DNA of 64,000 bases from Kiritimatiellia bacterium (GCA_012103575.1 WLWN01000001.1:883792-947791); one strand, 5' to 3'; counted from the first letter of the stretch, positions 17,833 to 27,408 are shown. Translations and numbers: made by a program. The notes: a model not told the origin generated them from the letters alone.

Positions 17833-19830
17833 TTAAATAATCTCCCCAGACAGATTGAGTTTTTGAATGGCTTTTAGTGTTGAGGGACCAACCGCTAGCC
17901 ATGTCCGTTTGGTCTGTTGCTCATCTGGATAGAGTTCGAAATAGTATTTTACGGCCGTTGTACTTGTAAACAAGACGCGATCAATAGGTAGTCGAGGAAA
18001 GGTTTGGTAAGGCATTTTTCGGTTGGTATAAAAGATAGCAGGGAGCAGTTGAATGCCGTGCTCTTTTAAATGTTCTGTTCGTTGTTTTTGAGGGGCTGCA
18101 TCTGAACATGGATACAGATAGGTGCCTTTGAATGTGTCATCTATTTCTTCCGCTAATGCTTGCACGCCCCCATACGTATCAGCTGCTTTATCAGCCTTGA
18201 GTCCAAATTTTTCTAATTCTTTAGCGGTGGCAGGGCCTACTGCAAGTAGTTTTTTGTTAGCCAGAACACGTGTATCTTTCCATGCGAATAAGGCCTCAAT
18301 GAAAGATTGAACGGCGTGGCGAGAAGGAAAGACAATTCCGTCACAATGATCAAACAATTTTTCTATATGTTCTATTCTTTCTTTAAGAGGACGGGATACA
18401 AGGCTGATTAAAGGCCAGTGGAGTAGGGGTCCATATTTCAAGAAATGCTCAGGGTCCGTGCCCACAAATAATGTCCACCCATGTGCAGGAAAATGGCGGG
18501 TTCCAATGAGAAACACGGCGGGCGCCTCAACCGTAAACTCTGTAACTTGGGAGAGTGTTGTATGAATGATCGTTTCATCTTTATAGCCTAATCGTTGTCC
18601 GATGACAATCGGAGTGGGGTTTAACCACCCGACGTTTTTGAGGCCTGTTTGAATATTTCCTATGGATTGAACTCCCATATAAATGGCAAGATTACCTGAG
18701 GTAGGTCCTGGAAGGTCTATGGGAATGCTTTCTTTTGCAGAGGAACCTGGTATGAACGTCATATGCCCTCCATCCCCGCGATGCGTTAAGGGGGCTGACG
18801 CATGTGCAGAAGCTATTTGGGCAGCTGTGGGTGTGGGAACGATGTCGGTTCGTATATTCCAGGCGGCAAGAAATTCTAGTTCTTCACTGAGATGGCCATA
18901 TATGCAGGGGTCACCTCCATGGAGTCGTACAACAAGACTTCCTTTTTCTGCTTCGATTAACATCATACGATGAATATCCGCTTGAGGGATTGCGCGGTGT
19001 CCACCTGCTTTGCCCACGGAAATAGCCTTATCATGTATGGCCAGAAGGATCTTGTCGGAAATCAGGCGATCATGAAAGACCACGTCAGCCTGTTGAATAT
19101 ATTGTTCAGCGCGTTTTGATAAGAGAGAAGGATCCGCCGGAGAACCAACAAGGGCTACCAGTCCCGCCGTATTTCGAATGTCTAATTTCTTTATTAAGTC
19201 GATTAGTTCTTGAGCTTCTTTATGGGCAACGATGGCCAAGCGGCCTTGTTGAAGGATCGGTTCATAGGGAAGATATCCTTTAATACGAGAAGATAACCCT
19301 AGGCGTTCAAGTGCGCAGGCAGCTATGACGATTGCATCATAATCTCCGTGATCTACTTGTTCGAGCCGTTCCTTTATATTGCCGCGTATAGGTTTTAATT
19401 CAATGTCAGGGTAAAGTTTTTGTATCTGATCCATTCGATGGGGACTGCTTGTTCCAATCATTTTGGGTTTATTTGTTTCATCCCACTTTTTGGGGAACAC
19501 CAATGCATCACGGATATCTTTTGCAGGGAGGTAAGCTGCTACCGTAAGTTCATCCCTCATTTTTTTTGGAAGATCTTTCGCAGAATGAACGGCGAGATCT
19601 GCTTGATGGGTTATCAATGCCTGATCGATGTCGTGAGTAAAATAATCGTCAGGTATAATGGAGTTGGTTAGATCTGTTTTTTTGTCACGATCGCCTGGTG
19701 CTGTATACTTGATGATTTGAAATGCTGTGGTTGTAGGGAAAACATTTTTCAGTTTCTGAAGGGCTTCGTCAGCTTGTTTTAGGGCGAGTTGACTTTCTCG
19801 AGTCGCAATTTTTAATTTTTCTGGGACCAC
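17833..19830 (-). CDS. fused porphobilinogen deaminase (short) - uroporphyrinogen-III methyltransferase - uroporphyrinogen-III synthase
   Basis: This 665-residue protein joins three tetrapyrrole enzymes. Residues 5-215 are HemC-like (IATRESQLALKQA, VHSAKDLP with active-site Asp86, GTSSPHRMDQ, IRGNIKERL). Residues 222-455 are CobA/SUMT-like (VRLHGGDPCIYGHLSEEL, PLTHRG). The remainder is HemD-like. HemC here ends after the two Rossmann-like domains: the third domain with the ERAF...GGC cysteine that holds the dipyrromethane cofactor is absent. The route leads from porphobilinogen to precorrin-2, the sirohaem precursor. It overlaps hemA by 19 bases and is last in the leftward operon. Confidence 0.85.
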   Translation of the reverse strand: MVPEKLKIATRESQLALKQADEALQKLKNVFPTTTAFQIIKYTAPGDRDKKTDLTNSIIPDDYFTHDIDQALITHQADLAVHSAKDLPKKMRDELTVAAYLPAKDIRDALVFPKKWDETNKPKMIGTSSPHRMDQIQKLYPDIELKPIRGNIKERLEQVDHGDYDAIVIAACALERLGLSSRIKGYLPYEPILQQGRLAIVAHKEAQELIDLIKKLDIRNTAGLVALVGSPADPSLLSKRAEQYIQQADVVFHDRLISDKILLAIHDKAISVGKAGGHRAIPQADIHRMMLIEAEKGSLVVRLHGGDPCIYGHLSEELEFLAAWNIRTDIVPTPTAAQIASAHASAPLTHRGDGGHMTFIPGSSAKESIPIDLPGPTSGNLAIYMGVQSIGNIQTGLKNVGWLNPTPIVIGQRLGYKDETIIHTTLSQVTEFTVEAPAVFLIGTRHFPAHGWTLFVGTDPEHFLKYGPLLHWPLISLVSRPLKERIEHIEKLFDHCDGIVFPSRHAVQSFIEALFAWKDTRVLANKKLLAVGPATAKELEKFGLKADKAADTYGGVQALAEEIDDTFKGTYLYPCSDAAPQKQRTEHLKEHGIQLLPAIFYTNRKMPYQTFPRLPIDRVLFTSTTAVKYYFELYPDEQQTKRTWLAVGPSTLKAIQKLNLSGEII

Positions 19831-20705
19831 GCGATGGCTCCATCCCTAATCACTTGATCAGCAACTTGAGCACATTTTTTACGGTAATCGGTATTGATAT
19901 GTGCCTTTGCCTCAATGTGTTCAAGACTGATATAGGTTGTTTTAGATCGTTCAGTAATTTCTATGCTGCAATCCGGAGGGACGCCTAAATCAATAACCGT
20001 TAATGCATCATTTGCTTTTTCTAAATGATGGTCATAAAGCACAGGATGTGGAGCTGCGGTAGCTGTAATGATTCCGCTTATGTCTTCTAACAGGTAGGAT
20101 AGTTCATCTAATCCAGCGCCAAAACCATCCACTTCTAAGGCTAAACCCATAGCTCGGTCAGGGCAACGACTGATGACTCGAACGGGTGACTTCCCTCGTT
20201 TCCCTAGATAACGGGTAACACTGCTAGCAATGGATCCCGAACCAATAACGGCAAAAGGTTTCCCATTAGGCGTTCTGTCAATGAGTTCCCGTGCGGCCAG
20301 ACCGCTTAGCGAGGTTAAATTTTTGTCGATCCCACTTATTTTTCGGGCCTTTCGGGCTAACGAAATAGCTTCTTGAAAAACGCGGTCGAGAAGTGTTGAA
20401 ACGGCTCCATGATTAGCATGAAACCCTTTATAGGCGCTTCGGATCTGCCCTAATATTTCCAGTTCGCCTAGAATACGACTTTCCAACCCTGTAGCAATAC
20501 GCGCAAGACGTTCGAATGCTTGTGTATGTTCCCATTGATGGGGTAAATAGGTCTGCTCAAGAGAAGGGACCGAAGCCCCATAGACTTCAACGCGTTGACA
20601 GGTATCTAAAACGAGGACGGCTGTTGTTGACTTCCTTAAGTGCTCAACGATTGAACTTCTTTTTATGGGTTCACGAATTTGTAGTTCACATCCTATTAAT
20701 TGCAT
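19812..20705 (-). CDS. hemA: glutamyl-tRNA reductase (short form)
   Basis: HemA reduces glutamyl-tRNA to glutamate-1-semialdehyde with NADPH, the first step of C5 tetrapyrrole synthesis. The catalytic Cys lies in LDTCQRVE, the family stretch ATGLESRILGELEILGQI is present, and the NADPH-binding loop reads FAVIGSGSIASSV. At 297 residues it is about 100 shorter than usual because the C-terminal dimerisation domain is missing. The gene overlaps met8/cysG upstream and the fused hem gene downstream, so the three are almost certainly co-translated. Start near ATG 20705 gives little sequence before the catalytic domain. Confidence 0.85.
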   Translation of the reverse strand: MQLIGCELQIREPIKRSSIVEHLRKSTTAVLVLDTCQRVEVYGASVPSLEQTYLPHQWEHTQAFERLARIATGLESRILGELEILGQIRSAYKGFHANHGAVSTLLDRVFQEAISLARKARKISGIDKNLTSLSGLAARELIDRTPNGKPFAVIGSGSIASSVTRYLGKRGKSPVRVISRCPDRAMGLALEVDGFGAGLDELSYLLEDISGIITATAAPHPVLYDHHLEKANDALTVIDLGVPPDCSIEITERSKTTYISLEHIEAKAHINTDYRKKCAQVADQVIRDGAIAWSQKN

Positions 20706-21333
20706 CTTCTATCCAATTCCTGATTGAGGCTTTGTCATTTTCTTTGATCAACTCACTGAGTCTTTTATCTTGAGCAAGTTTTTTTAACAGATCTGTTCGT
20801 TTTTGTCCACTTGGCAAACGGTTTCTTGTTTCGGAAAAGATATGTGCTGCTGTTGCCCATCCAGGGCCTATGTATTGATCCAATTCTTTTTTGAGTCTTG
20901 AAGATAGGGCGGGAGCATCCCCACCACTGACGATCGCAGTAATGAGTGTATCACGAAATAATAGAGCCGGATAATGAATGTCGCAGTATGATACTTTGTC
21001 CATGGCATTCAGTGGGACCCGATGTATTTCGCACCAGGTATCCAGTTGTTTTCCTATTTCATCATTCTCTGTGGATTCAATCACAAGATCGGCTTGTTCA
21101 ACATCGATTTCTTGAACATTACGCTCGACTATACACACGCGTTTATCTTTTAAACATGCGTCGCAGAAAGGTCTGCCTTCGGGTCTTATGAGGGTGAGTT
21201 TTGCCCAATCAAAGTCAAGTGCGTGGCGTAAGCGACATAGTTTATCCAGGCACCCCCCAACCAGAAGGAGGTTTTTTCTGGTTGTTACCCAGCCCAGGGG
21301 AAAAGCTTTATGTCGGGGTTTAGTGTTCATCAA
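20686..21333 (-). CDS. precorrin-2 dehydrogenase / sirohydrochlorin ferrochelatase (Met8/CysG-N type)
   Basis: The 215-residue protein fits the Met8/CysG N-terminal family, which oxidises precorrin-2 with NAD and inserts iron to make sirohaem. The nucleotide-binding loop (NLLLVGGCLDKLCRLRHAL) is recognisable though diverged from GGGxVA. The central NAMDKVSYCDIHYPALLFRD and AIVSGGDAPALSSRLKKELD stretches match the family's VxNxxD and SxGxSPxLxRxLR regions. It is upstream of hemA, overlapping it by 20 bases. Together these genes supply sirohaem for sulfite reductase, which is not in the window. Confidence 0.85.
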   Translation of the reverse strand: MMNTKPRHKAFPLGWVTTRKNLLLVGGCLDKLCRLRHALDFDWAKLTLIRPEGRPFCDACLKDKRVCIVERNVQEIDVEQADLVIESTENDEIGKQLDTWCEIHRVPLNAMDKVSYCDIHYPALLFRDTLITAIVSGGDAPALSSRLKKELDQYIGPGWATAAHIFSETRNRLPSGQKRTDLLKKLAQDKRLSELIKENDKASIRNWIEDAINRM

Positions 21334-21457
21334 TTATTGGTTGTATGCAGTGTTGTAGTTGGTTGCAGCTTTTATGATAGAGCCTTGCTGTCTATCGCCA
21401 TGCAGCAAGCTGCCGCACTCCATATCGAAGAATCCATTTGGAGAACACTTTGATAGG

Positions 21458-21661
21458 TTATTTTTTGTTACCAAGATTACTATGTGTCCACACGCGTTCA
21501 TGTCCGTAATAGATAAGCATTTTAATTAAAGAGTCAGCCAGTCCGATCGTAATGCCAATAGCTGTTTCACCGGTAATAAGCCAAGCAATGGTACCTGTTA
21601 TGAGGGTCGCAAGAATTCGCCATGAAATGGTTTTAGCTAACGTTTTGTAATGTGAGTCCAT
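21458..21661 (-). CDS. DUF2061 small membrane protein
   Basis: The 67-residue protein has the typical DUF2061 pattern: KTISWRILATLITGTIAWLITG, then a second hydrophobic helix, and a C-terminal YYGHERVW motif. It probably has two membrane helices. DUF2061 genes often sit with sulfate-assimilation genes, as here next to cysN. Function is unknown. Confidence 0.85.
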   Translation of the reverse strand: MDSHYKTLAKTISWRILATLITGTIAWLITGETAIGITIGLADSLIKMLIYYGHERVWTHSNLGNKK

Positions 21662-21702
21662 GGGGGATTGGTTGTTAGTTATCCGTTATGCGCTGTTGGG
21701 GA

Positions 21703-22998
21703 TCAAATAATATAATCATCGTACTTTTTTTCGATGGGAGGGGTCTCTTTATGCGGTTCGCAAATAAGTCCTGAACCGACTGTTTTGTTTGTTAATGGGT
21801 CAATGATAATAAGTCCGCCGGTAAATCGATTTCGGCTATAGGCGTCATAGGTTAAAGGGATCGTTGTCATTAAAGAAACACGTCCAATCTCGTTTAGGTC
21901 TAATGATGTGGTTTCTGTTTCTCGGTTGAATGTTTTGATATCGACTTTAAATTCAAGGTCTTTAATAAGGCAAGGGACATTTTTTGTTGTATGTTTAATA
22001 AAATATTTTTTGCCAACTTGCATGGGCTGCTCATCCGTCCAACAGACCATAACATCAATGTATTGGTTCACATGGGGCAAATTATTTGGAGAGGCAAACA
22101 TGTCTCCGCGACTGATATCAATATCATCTTCTAGCTGGAGCGTTACTGACATGGGTGCAAAGGCTTCATCCAGGGACCCATCATACGTATATATTTCTTT
22201 AATTTTTGATTTTGTGTTAGACGGTAATATGACAATTTCATCTCCTGTTTTAAAAATCCCGCCAGAAATCTGTCCTGCATAGCCACGAAAGTCATGATGT
22301 TCATCTGTTTGGGGTCGAATGACGTATTGAACAGGAAAACGTGGATCATGCAGGTTTCGATCATTCGAAATATGTAACTCTTCTAAATACGCCAATAAAG
22401 TCGGGCCTTGATACCAGGGCGTCTGTTCAGAACGTATAACAACATTGTCACCTTTTAATGCGCTGATAGGAATACAGGTTATATCTTTAATTTGTAAATG
22501 CGTAGAAAATGCTTCGAATGTTTGACGAATTTCATCATATCGCTCTTGAGAAAAGTTGACGAGATCCATTTTGTTGATGCAAATAACAACATGAGGGATA
22601 CGTAAAAGTGACGCGATATATGCATGTCGACGTGTTTGCTCAATGACACCATGACGTGCATCTATAAGAATAATAGCCAGGTTTGCATTCGAAGCGCCTG
22701 TTACCATATTCCGTGTATATTGAATATGACCTGGGGTGTCTGCGATAATAAATTTACGGCGTGGCGTTGCAAAATATCGATACGCCACATCTATAGTAAT
22801 GCCTTGTTCACGTTCTGCTCGCAATCCATCGGTCAGATTGGCGAGATTAACCTGTCCCTCGCCAGTAATATCGCTGGAGCGTTCCAACGCTTCCATTTGA
22901 TCTTCGAAAATGGATTTGCTGTCATAGAGTAATCGCCCGATAAGCGTACTCTTTCCATCATCGACACTGCCTGCTGTTGTCAACCGTAAAAGTTCCAT
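21703..22998 (-). CDS. cysN: sulfate adenylyltransferase subunit 1 (GTPase)
   Basis: CysN is the EF-Tu-like GTPase that drives ATP sulfurylase to make APS from sulfate. The 431 residues include G1 GSVDDGKST, G3 DTPGH and G4 NKMD, followed by beta-barrel domains and a C-terminal region with RFTGGLIIID. No fused APS kinase (CysC) domain is present. It lies 15 bases after cysD in the same leftward operon. Intact. Confidence 0.95.
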   Translation of the reverse strand: MELLRLTTAGSVDDGKSTLIGRLLYDSKSIFEDQMEALERSSDITGEGQVNLANLTDGLRAEREQGITIDVAYRYFATPRRKFIIADTPGHIQYTRNMVTGASNANLAIILIDARHGVIEQTRRHAYIASLLRIPHVVICINKMDLVNFSQERYDEIRQTFEAFSTHLQIKDITCIPISALKGDNVVIRSEQTPWYQGPTLLAYLEELHISNDRNLHDPRFPVQYVIRPQTDEHHDFRGYAGQISGGIFKTGDEIVILPSNTKSKIKEIYTYDGSLDEAFAPMSVTLQLEDDIDISRGDMFASPNNLPHVNQYIDVMVCWTDEQPMQVGKKYFIKHTTKNVPCLIKDLEFKVDIKTFNRETETTSLDLNEIGRVSLMTTIPLTYDAYSRNRFTGGLIIIDPLTNKTVGSGLICEPHKETPPIEKKYDDYII

Positions 22999-23013
22999 AT
23001 AATAACATTCTTC

Positions 23014-23916
23014 CTAAAAATAGCCTTCGCGTTTCCGATCTTCCATGGCGGCTTCTGAGACTTTGTCGTCTGCACGGCTTCCCCGCTCGGTTACACGAGC
23101 GGCTGCAATTTCAGCGATAATATCTTTCACGGTTGTGGCGGATGACTCAATACACCCTGTACATGTGATATCACCAATCGTTCGTACGCGTACATCGAGT
23201 TCTTTGATTTCGCTTTCTGATTGTGGACTCAGCAGGTTGCTCACCGGCAACCATTGACCATCGCTCCTAAATACTCTTCTTTTATGGCTATAGTAAATCT
23301 TTGGGATGTTAAGTTTTTCTTGCGCGATATATCCCCATACATCTAATTCTGTCCAATTGCTGATCGGGAAAACGCGCATGTTTTCACCGGGATGTATTTT
23401 TGCATTATATATGTTCCATAGCTCAGGGCGTTGATTTTTGGGTTCCCATTGGCCAAAAGCATCTCTAAATGAGAAAACTCTTTCCTTGGCCCGTGCTTTT
23501 TCTTCATCTCGCCGAGCGCCCCCCATGGCCGCATTAAATTTAAATTCTTCTAAAGCAGCTAGTAGGGTGGGGGTTTGCAATCGATTCCGACTGGTTGTGC
23601 CTGGAACTTCATGGGCCATTCCTTTTTCGATGGCATCGTCAACCGTTCTTACAATCAGTTTAGCCCCTAATTCAGCGGCGCGTGTATCTCTAAATGCTAT
23701 CAGTTCAGGGAAATTATGCCCTGTATCAATATGCAGCAAAGGAAATGGGAAGGCCCCGGGTCTAAAGGCTTTCTCCGCGATGCGTAACATGCAAATAGAA
23801 TCTTTGCCGCCCGAAAAAAGAAGTACAGGACGATCAAATTCCGCTGCGACTTCCCGCATGATATGTATGGACTCAGACTCTAAAGCCTGAAGATGTGTTA
23901 AGCTAAGGGACTTCAT
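23014..23916 (-). CDS. cysD: sulfate adenylyltransferase subunit 2
   Basis: CysD is the catalytic ATP-pyrophosphatase subunit that adenylates sulfate. The 300-residue protein has the PP-loop LLFSGGKDS, the LHIDTGHNFPE stretch, GGARRDEEKARAKERVFSFRD and the C-terminal EGYF end, all typical. It follows the APS reductase gene by 41 bases and precedes cysN by 15 bases in the leftward operon. Intact. Confidence 0.96.
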   Translation of the reverse strand: MKSLSLTHLQALESESIHIMREVAAEFDRPVLLFSGGKDSICMLRIAEKAFRPGAFPFPLLHIDTGHNFPELIAFRDTRAAELGAKLIVRTVDDAIEKGMAHEVPGTTSRNRLQTPTLLAALEEFKFNAAMGGARRDEEKARAKERVFSFRDAFGQWEPKNQRPELWNIYNAKIHPGENMRVFPISNWTELDVWGYIAQEKLNIPKIYYSHKRRVFRSDGQWLPVSNLLSPQSESEIKELDVRVRTIGDITCTGCIESSATTVKDIIAEIAAARVTERGSRADDKVSEAAMEDRKREGYF

Positions 23917-23957
23917 CTTCTTTTAAAAAATTCGAATTGTTTAAAATTTCAAGATTT

Positions 23958-24674
23958 TTATTTCGAATCTTCTTCCTTCGTGTGTAATCCACACTCTTTA
24001 TGTTCAGGGTTTTCCCACCACCAACGACCGGCCCGTTTATCTTCATCTGGCTTGATGGCTCTAGTGCAAGGAGCGCATCCTATAGATGAATATCCTCTAT
24101 GATGTAATGTATTGTACGAAAGTTTATGTTCACGTACATAATTCCACACATCTTCCGAAGACCAGTTTGCGAGAGGATTAATTTTTGTGATATCTCCGTG
24201 AGATGTATCTGTTTCGATAACCTTAAGCTCCGCTCGTGTAACACTTTGCTCACGACGTTGACCTGTAATCCAGGCATCCATATCTTGTAAAGCTCGATTT
24301 AGAGGTTCAACTTTTCGAAGCCCACAACATTCTTTTCGGTTTTCGGTACTATCACGAAACGAATAGAGTCCTTTCCCCCGTTCCAATTTTTGGATCGAAT
24401 CAAATTGAGGAAAGTACCAATCAATATTTGTCTTGTAACGGTTCCGGATTTTTTCTGCACACTGATAGGTTTCTTCATTGAGACGTCCCGTATCTAGCGA
24501 AAAGATGCGTGCATCGGATCGAATAGAAGTGACCATATCAATCAGAACGACATCTTCTAATCCAAAGCTTGACGCGAGAGTGATGCGAGGATGGTATAAG
24601 TCCAATGCCTGTTTGAGGACTGCTTTTGGATTATTGAGGTCTATGTCTTGCCATTCCTTCATATCTAATAACAT
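23958..24674 (-). CDS. cysH: adenylyl-sulfate (APS) reductase, assimilatory, iron-sulfur type
   Basis: The enzyme reduces APS to sulfite with thioredoxin. The 238 residues carry the two Cys pairs of the 4Fe-4S APS reductases (Cys116-Cys117 in KECCGLRKVEPL; Cys200 and Cys203 in SSIGCAPCTRA). The catalytic Cys228 sits in KECGLH near the C-terminus. The iron-sulfur pairs argue for direct APS use, so no CysC is needed in this operon. The gene is three bases after the Rrf2 regulator gene stop and feeds sulfite to a sirohaem-dependent reductase encoded elsewhere. Confidence 0.93.
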   Translation of the reverse strand: MLLDMKEWQDIDLNNPKAVLKQALDLYHPRITLASSFGLEDVVLIDMVTSIRSDARIFSLDTGRLNEETYQCAEKIRNRYKTNIDWYFPQFDSIQKLERGKGLYSFRDSTENRKECCGLRKVEPLNRALQDMDAWITGQRREQSVTRAELKVIETDTSHGDITKINPLANWSSEDVWNYVREHKLSYNTLHHRGYSSIGCAPCTRAIKPDEDKRAGRWWWENPEHKECGLHTKEEDSK

Positions 24675-24676
24675 CC

Positions 24677-25093
24677 TTATATTGAATAATCAACAACGTG
24701 TTGATGTGACTTCCGAACTAAATCTTCAAACGTTATCGAGTCATAAACAGACGAAAGCGCTACTTCAGCTTCTTTCCATATTTCTGTGAAGACGTGATCG
24801 TTTTTATGAGCATGCTTGTTGTTCATTTCAAATAACGGCCCTTCAAAAAGTTTAATAATATCACCGATTCTGATTTGTTTAGGCTCCTTTACTAAGTAAT
24901 AACCTCCATCTTTACCCCGTACCGATTCGGTATACCTATTTTTTTTTAATTCACGTAAAATTGTTTCTAAAAATCGGGGCGGTATGTGTTGAGCCTGAGC
25001 AATTTCATTGGTTGTAACGGTTCTGCCTCTCTCTTGCTGAGCAAGTTCAAGCATAGCTTTAAGCGCATAATAACATCGATTGGAAAGTATCAT
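24677..25093 (-). CDS. Rrf2-family transcriptional regulator (CymR-like)
   Basis: The 138-residue protein has the Rrf2 winged helix (LSNRCYYALKAMLELAQ, then IPPRFLETILRELKK, GKDGGYYLVKEP). It lacks the three-Cys iron-sulfur cluster motif of IscR, as does CymR, the sulfur-metabolism repressor of Firmicutes. It is the first gene of the leftward cys operon and probably regulates it. A TTGACA-like box on the minus strand (25143-25148) lies upstream. The partly symmetric TAAACCGGTAGACTTTA at about 25107-25125 is a possible operator. Role is inferred from family and context. Confidence 0.85.
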   Translation of the reverse strand: MILSNRCYYALKAMLELAQQERGRTVTTNEIAQAQHIPPRFLETILRELKKNRYTESVRGKDGGYYLVKEPKQIRIGDIIKLFEGPLFEMNNKHAHKNDHVFTEIWKEAEVALSSVYDSITFEDLVRKSHQHVVDYSI

Positions 25094-25197
25094 AAGATCT
25101 ATACCACATTAAACCGGTAGACTTTATGCGTTTTTATAGACTTGTCAAGTGCTCAATCTGTTTTTGTTTTGTTAGTAAAACTTAAGTGACTTCTATA

Positions 25198-25225
25198 TTG
25201 ACGAAGTTTAATAGTTACGCATAAT
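25198..25225 (+). promoter_or_regulatory. candidate sigma70 promoter of ahcY
   Basis: TTGACG (25198-25203) and CATAAT (25220-25225) are spaced by 16 bases and lie 41 bases before the ahcY start; AAGGAG precedes the ATG. No SAH riboswitch pattern was recognised in the leader. Confidence 0.4.
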
Positions 25226-25265
25226 GACCCCCCTTTAAATTTAAAAGATAAGGAGAGAAAAGAAT

Positions 25266-26741
25266 ATGTCAACATCTGCAGTACAAAAAACAAACGGACG
25301 GTCTCGGTTAAAAGTTCTAAAGTCAACAAAAGGGAAAGTGAAGAAATCAGACGGGTATGTCATTAAGGATATTAACCTGGCTGAATTCGGACGTAAGGAG
25401 ATGGTTTTAGCGGAGCATGAAATGCCGGGTTTAATGGCATTGCGCGAACAATACGGAAAGGAAAAACCGTTGCGCGGTGCGCGTATTACCGGTTCGCTTC
25501 ATATGACGATTCAAACAGGGATGCTTATCGAAACGCTTCAAATGCTGGACGCTAAAGTCCGTTGGGCGAGTTGCAATATCTATTCCACTCAAGATCATGC
25601 CGCTGCAGCCGTGGCGATTAAAGGAACACCGGTATTTGCGTATAAAGGTGAAACCTTAGAAGAGTATTGGGACTTTACCGACCGTATTCTCGACTGGGGA
25701 AATGGGAAAGGGCCCAACATGATTTTAGATGATGGTGGGGATGCGACTTTGTTTGTTCAACTCGGATACGCGGCTGAAGAAAACCGACACATTCTCAATA
25801 AAAAGCCCGACAGTTTGGAAGAAAAAGTTTTATTAAATCAGCTCAAAAAATCCCTAAAAAAGGATCCAAATCGTTTTCATCGCATTGCAAAACATATACG
25901 AGGTATCAGCGAAGAAACAACCACAGGCGTCCATCGCCTATACCAGATGCTTGAAAGAGGGGAGCTTCTTTTTCCCACATTTAATGTTAATGATTCAGTA
26001 ACGAAATCAAAGTTCGATAACCTATACGGCTGTCGCCATTCATTGGTAGACGGAATCATGCGTGCAACGGACGTTATGATTTCCGGTAAAACAGCTGTGG
26101 TGGCAGGCTATGGTGATGTGGGGAAAGGATGTTGCCAATCCTTAAAAGGGCAGGGGGCTCGTGTGCTTGTCACAGAAATTGACCCCATTTGTGCTTTACA
26201 AGCTTCTATGGAGGGATATGAAGTGATGCCCATGGACGAAGCCTGTAAAGAAGGAAACATTTTTGTTACTACAACAGGGTGTTGTGATGTCATTACCGAA
26301 AAACATATGCGGCAAATGAAGCATATGGCGATTGTCTGCAACATTGGCCATTTCGATAGTGAGATTCAGGTGGAGAAGCTTCGAAAATATACATGGGAAA
26401 ACATTAAGCCTCAAGTGGATAAGATTACGTTTCCCAATAAGAAAAGTATTCTTATGTTAGCGGAAGGCCGCCTTGTAAATCTAGGATGCGCAACGGGTCA
26501 TCCTAGTTTTGTGATGTCGAATAGTTTTACCAACCAAGTCTTAGCCCAAATCGAATTATATACAAATCTAGGTAAATATCCCATTGGTGTATATACCTTG
26601 CCTAAACATTTGGATGAAGAGGTTGCCCGTTTACACCTGAAGAAGCTCGATGTGAAATTAGAAAAACTGACTAGAAAGCAGGCTAAATATTTAGGGTATC
26701 CAGTTAATGGGCCTTATAAGCCTGATCATTATCGGTACTAG
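25266..26741 (+). CDS. ahcY: adenosylhomocysteinase
   Basis: AhcY hydrolyses S-adenosylhomocysteine to homocysteine and adenosine, closing the methylation cycle. The 491 residues include the NAD-binding motif [32 protein letters not shown] near the active site, and the diagnostic C-terminus PDHYRY ended by TAG. The N-terminal about 35 residues are lysine-rich and extra to the core. It diverges from the cys operon regulator; sulfur assimilation and the methyl cycle meet at homocysteine. TAG as the true stop of this conserved C-terminus shows that TAG is a normal stop here. Confidence 0.96.
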   Translation: MSTSAVQKTNGRSRLKVLKSTKGKVKKSDGYVIKDINLAEFGRKEMVLAEHEMPGLMALREQYGKEKPLRGARITGSLHMTIQTGMLIETLQMLDAKVRWASCNIYSTQDHAAAAVAIKGTPVFAYKGETLEEYWDFTDRILDWGNGKGPNMILDDGGDATLFVQLGYAAEENRHILNKKPDSLEEKVLLNQLKKSLKKDPNRFHRIAKHIRGISEETTTGVHRLYQMLERGELLFPTFNVNDSVTKSKFDNLYGCRHSLVDGIMRATDVMISGKTAVVAGYGDVGKGCCQSLKGQGARVLVTEIDPICALQASMEGYEVMPMDEACKEGNIFVTTTGCCDVITEKHMRQMKHMAIVCNIGHFDSEIQVEKLRKYTWENIKPQVDKITFPNKKSILMLAEGRLVNLGCATGHPSFVMSNSFTNQVLAQIELYTNLGKYPIGVYTLPKHLDEEVARLHLKKLDVKLEKLTRKQAKYLGYPVNGPYKPDHYRY

Positions 26742-26766
26742 TTTGGATTCTGGATGCTGGATTTAG

Positions 26767-27408
26767 ATGCTGGATCTAGGTTTATTTGCCTATCGAGAAT
26801 CCAGTATTCTAGCATCTATTATGCAGACCATGTTTCAACAACATCCAGAGTATGTAGCCGTTTGCAAAAGAATAGAGCGGTTACAATCAGCATGTCGTTC
26901 GTGGAAAGGGTATGTATACAGGAATACATCTCCAAAGTATGGGAACAAGGTAGATATCCTTTCGGGACGTGGGAGTCAGAAGTACGGAGGCCGTTGGAAT
27001 AGTGCCGGCTCATTTTCAGCGGTCTATGCTAGCTTAACACCTCAACTTGCTATGGAAGAGGCTTTTGCGCATTTCCATTATTATCAACTCCCGATTCATG
27101 CTGCTATGCCACGGTTATTTGTTGCGATTTCTGTATCGTTGCGCCATGTTTTAGATCTAACAGGTGGCGAGATAAGAAATCGATTGCGTGTATCTAGTGA
27201 TCATATGACTCAAGAAGATTGGCGAAAAGCACAAGAGCAAGGAAAAGAAGCCCTTACATAGGCAATCGGCCGGGTTGCCTTTTCATTGAAAATAGAAGCA
27301 CTGTTAATACCCTCTTCATCGGGTCTTGCAGGAACGAATATTGTCTTTTCCCCAGAAAACATATGCTCTGCATGTCGAGTGGCCGTCTTGAACCCAACCG
27401 GCTCCTAA
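26767..27408 (+). pseudogene. RES-domain toxin interrupted by an amber codon
   Basis: The frame has the RES signature: YRNTSPKYGNKVDILSGRGS, then YGGRWNSAGSFSAVYAS. RES toxins deplete cellular NAD. After GKEALT a TAG (27259-27261) interrupts, and the same frame continues AIGRVAFSLKIEALLIPSS, then GTNIVFSPENI and VAVLNPTGS, as in intact RES C-termini. CAG to TAG is the simplest change. The start may be ATG 26767 or 26821. The antitoxin gene downstream is intact. The truncated 164-residue product would lack the conserved C-terminal strands. Confidence 0.8.

Noticed and set aside
25094..25265. Possible SAH riboswitch ahead of ahcY.
   Set aside because: The leader is short and AT-rich, with none of the conserved GC-rich SAH-riboswitch stems that I can recognise.
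5456..27261. Several in-frame TAG codons within otherwise conserved proteins, suggesting amber reassignment.
   Set aside because: ahcY, the GbsR-like regulator, wzx and the second asnB end naturally at TAG, and TAA and TGA also interrupt other genes here. Ordinary nonsense mutation explains the pattern.
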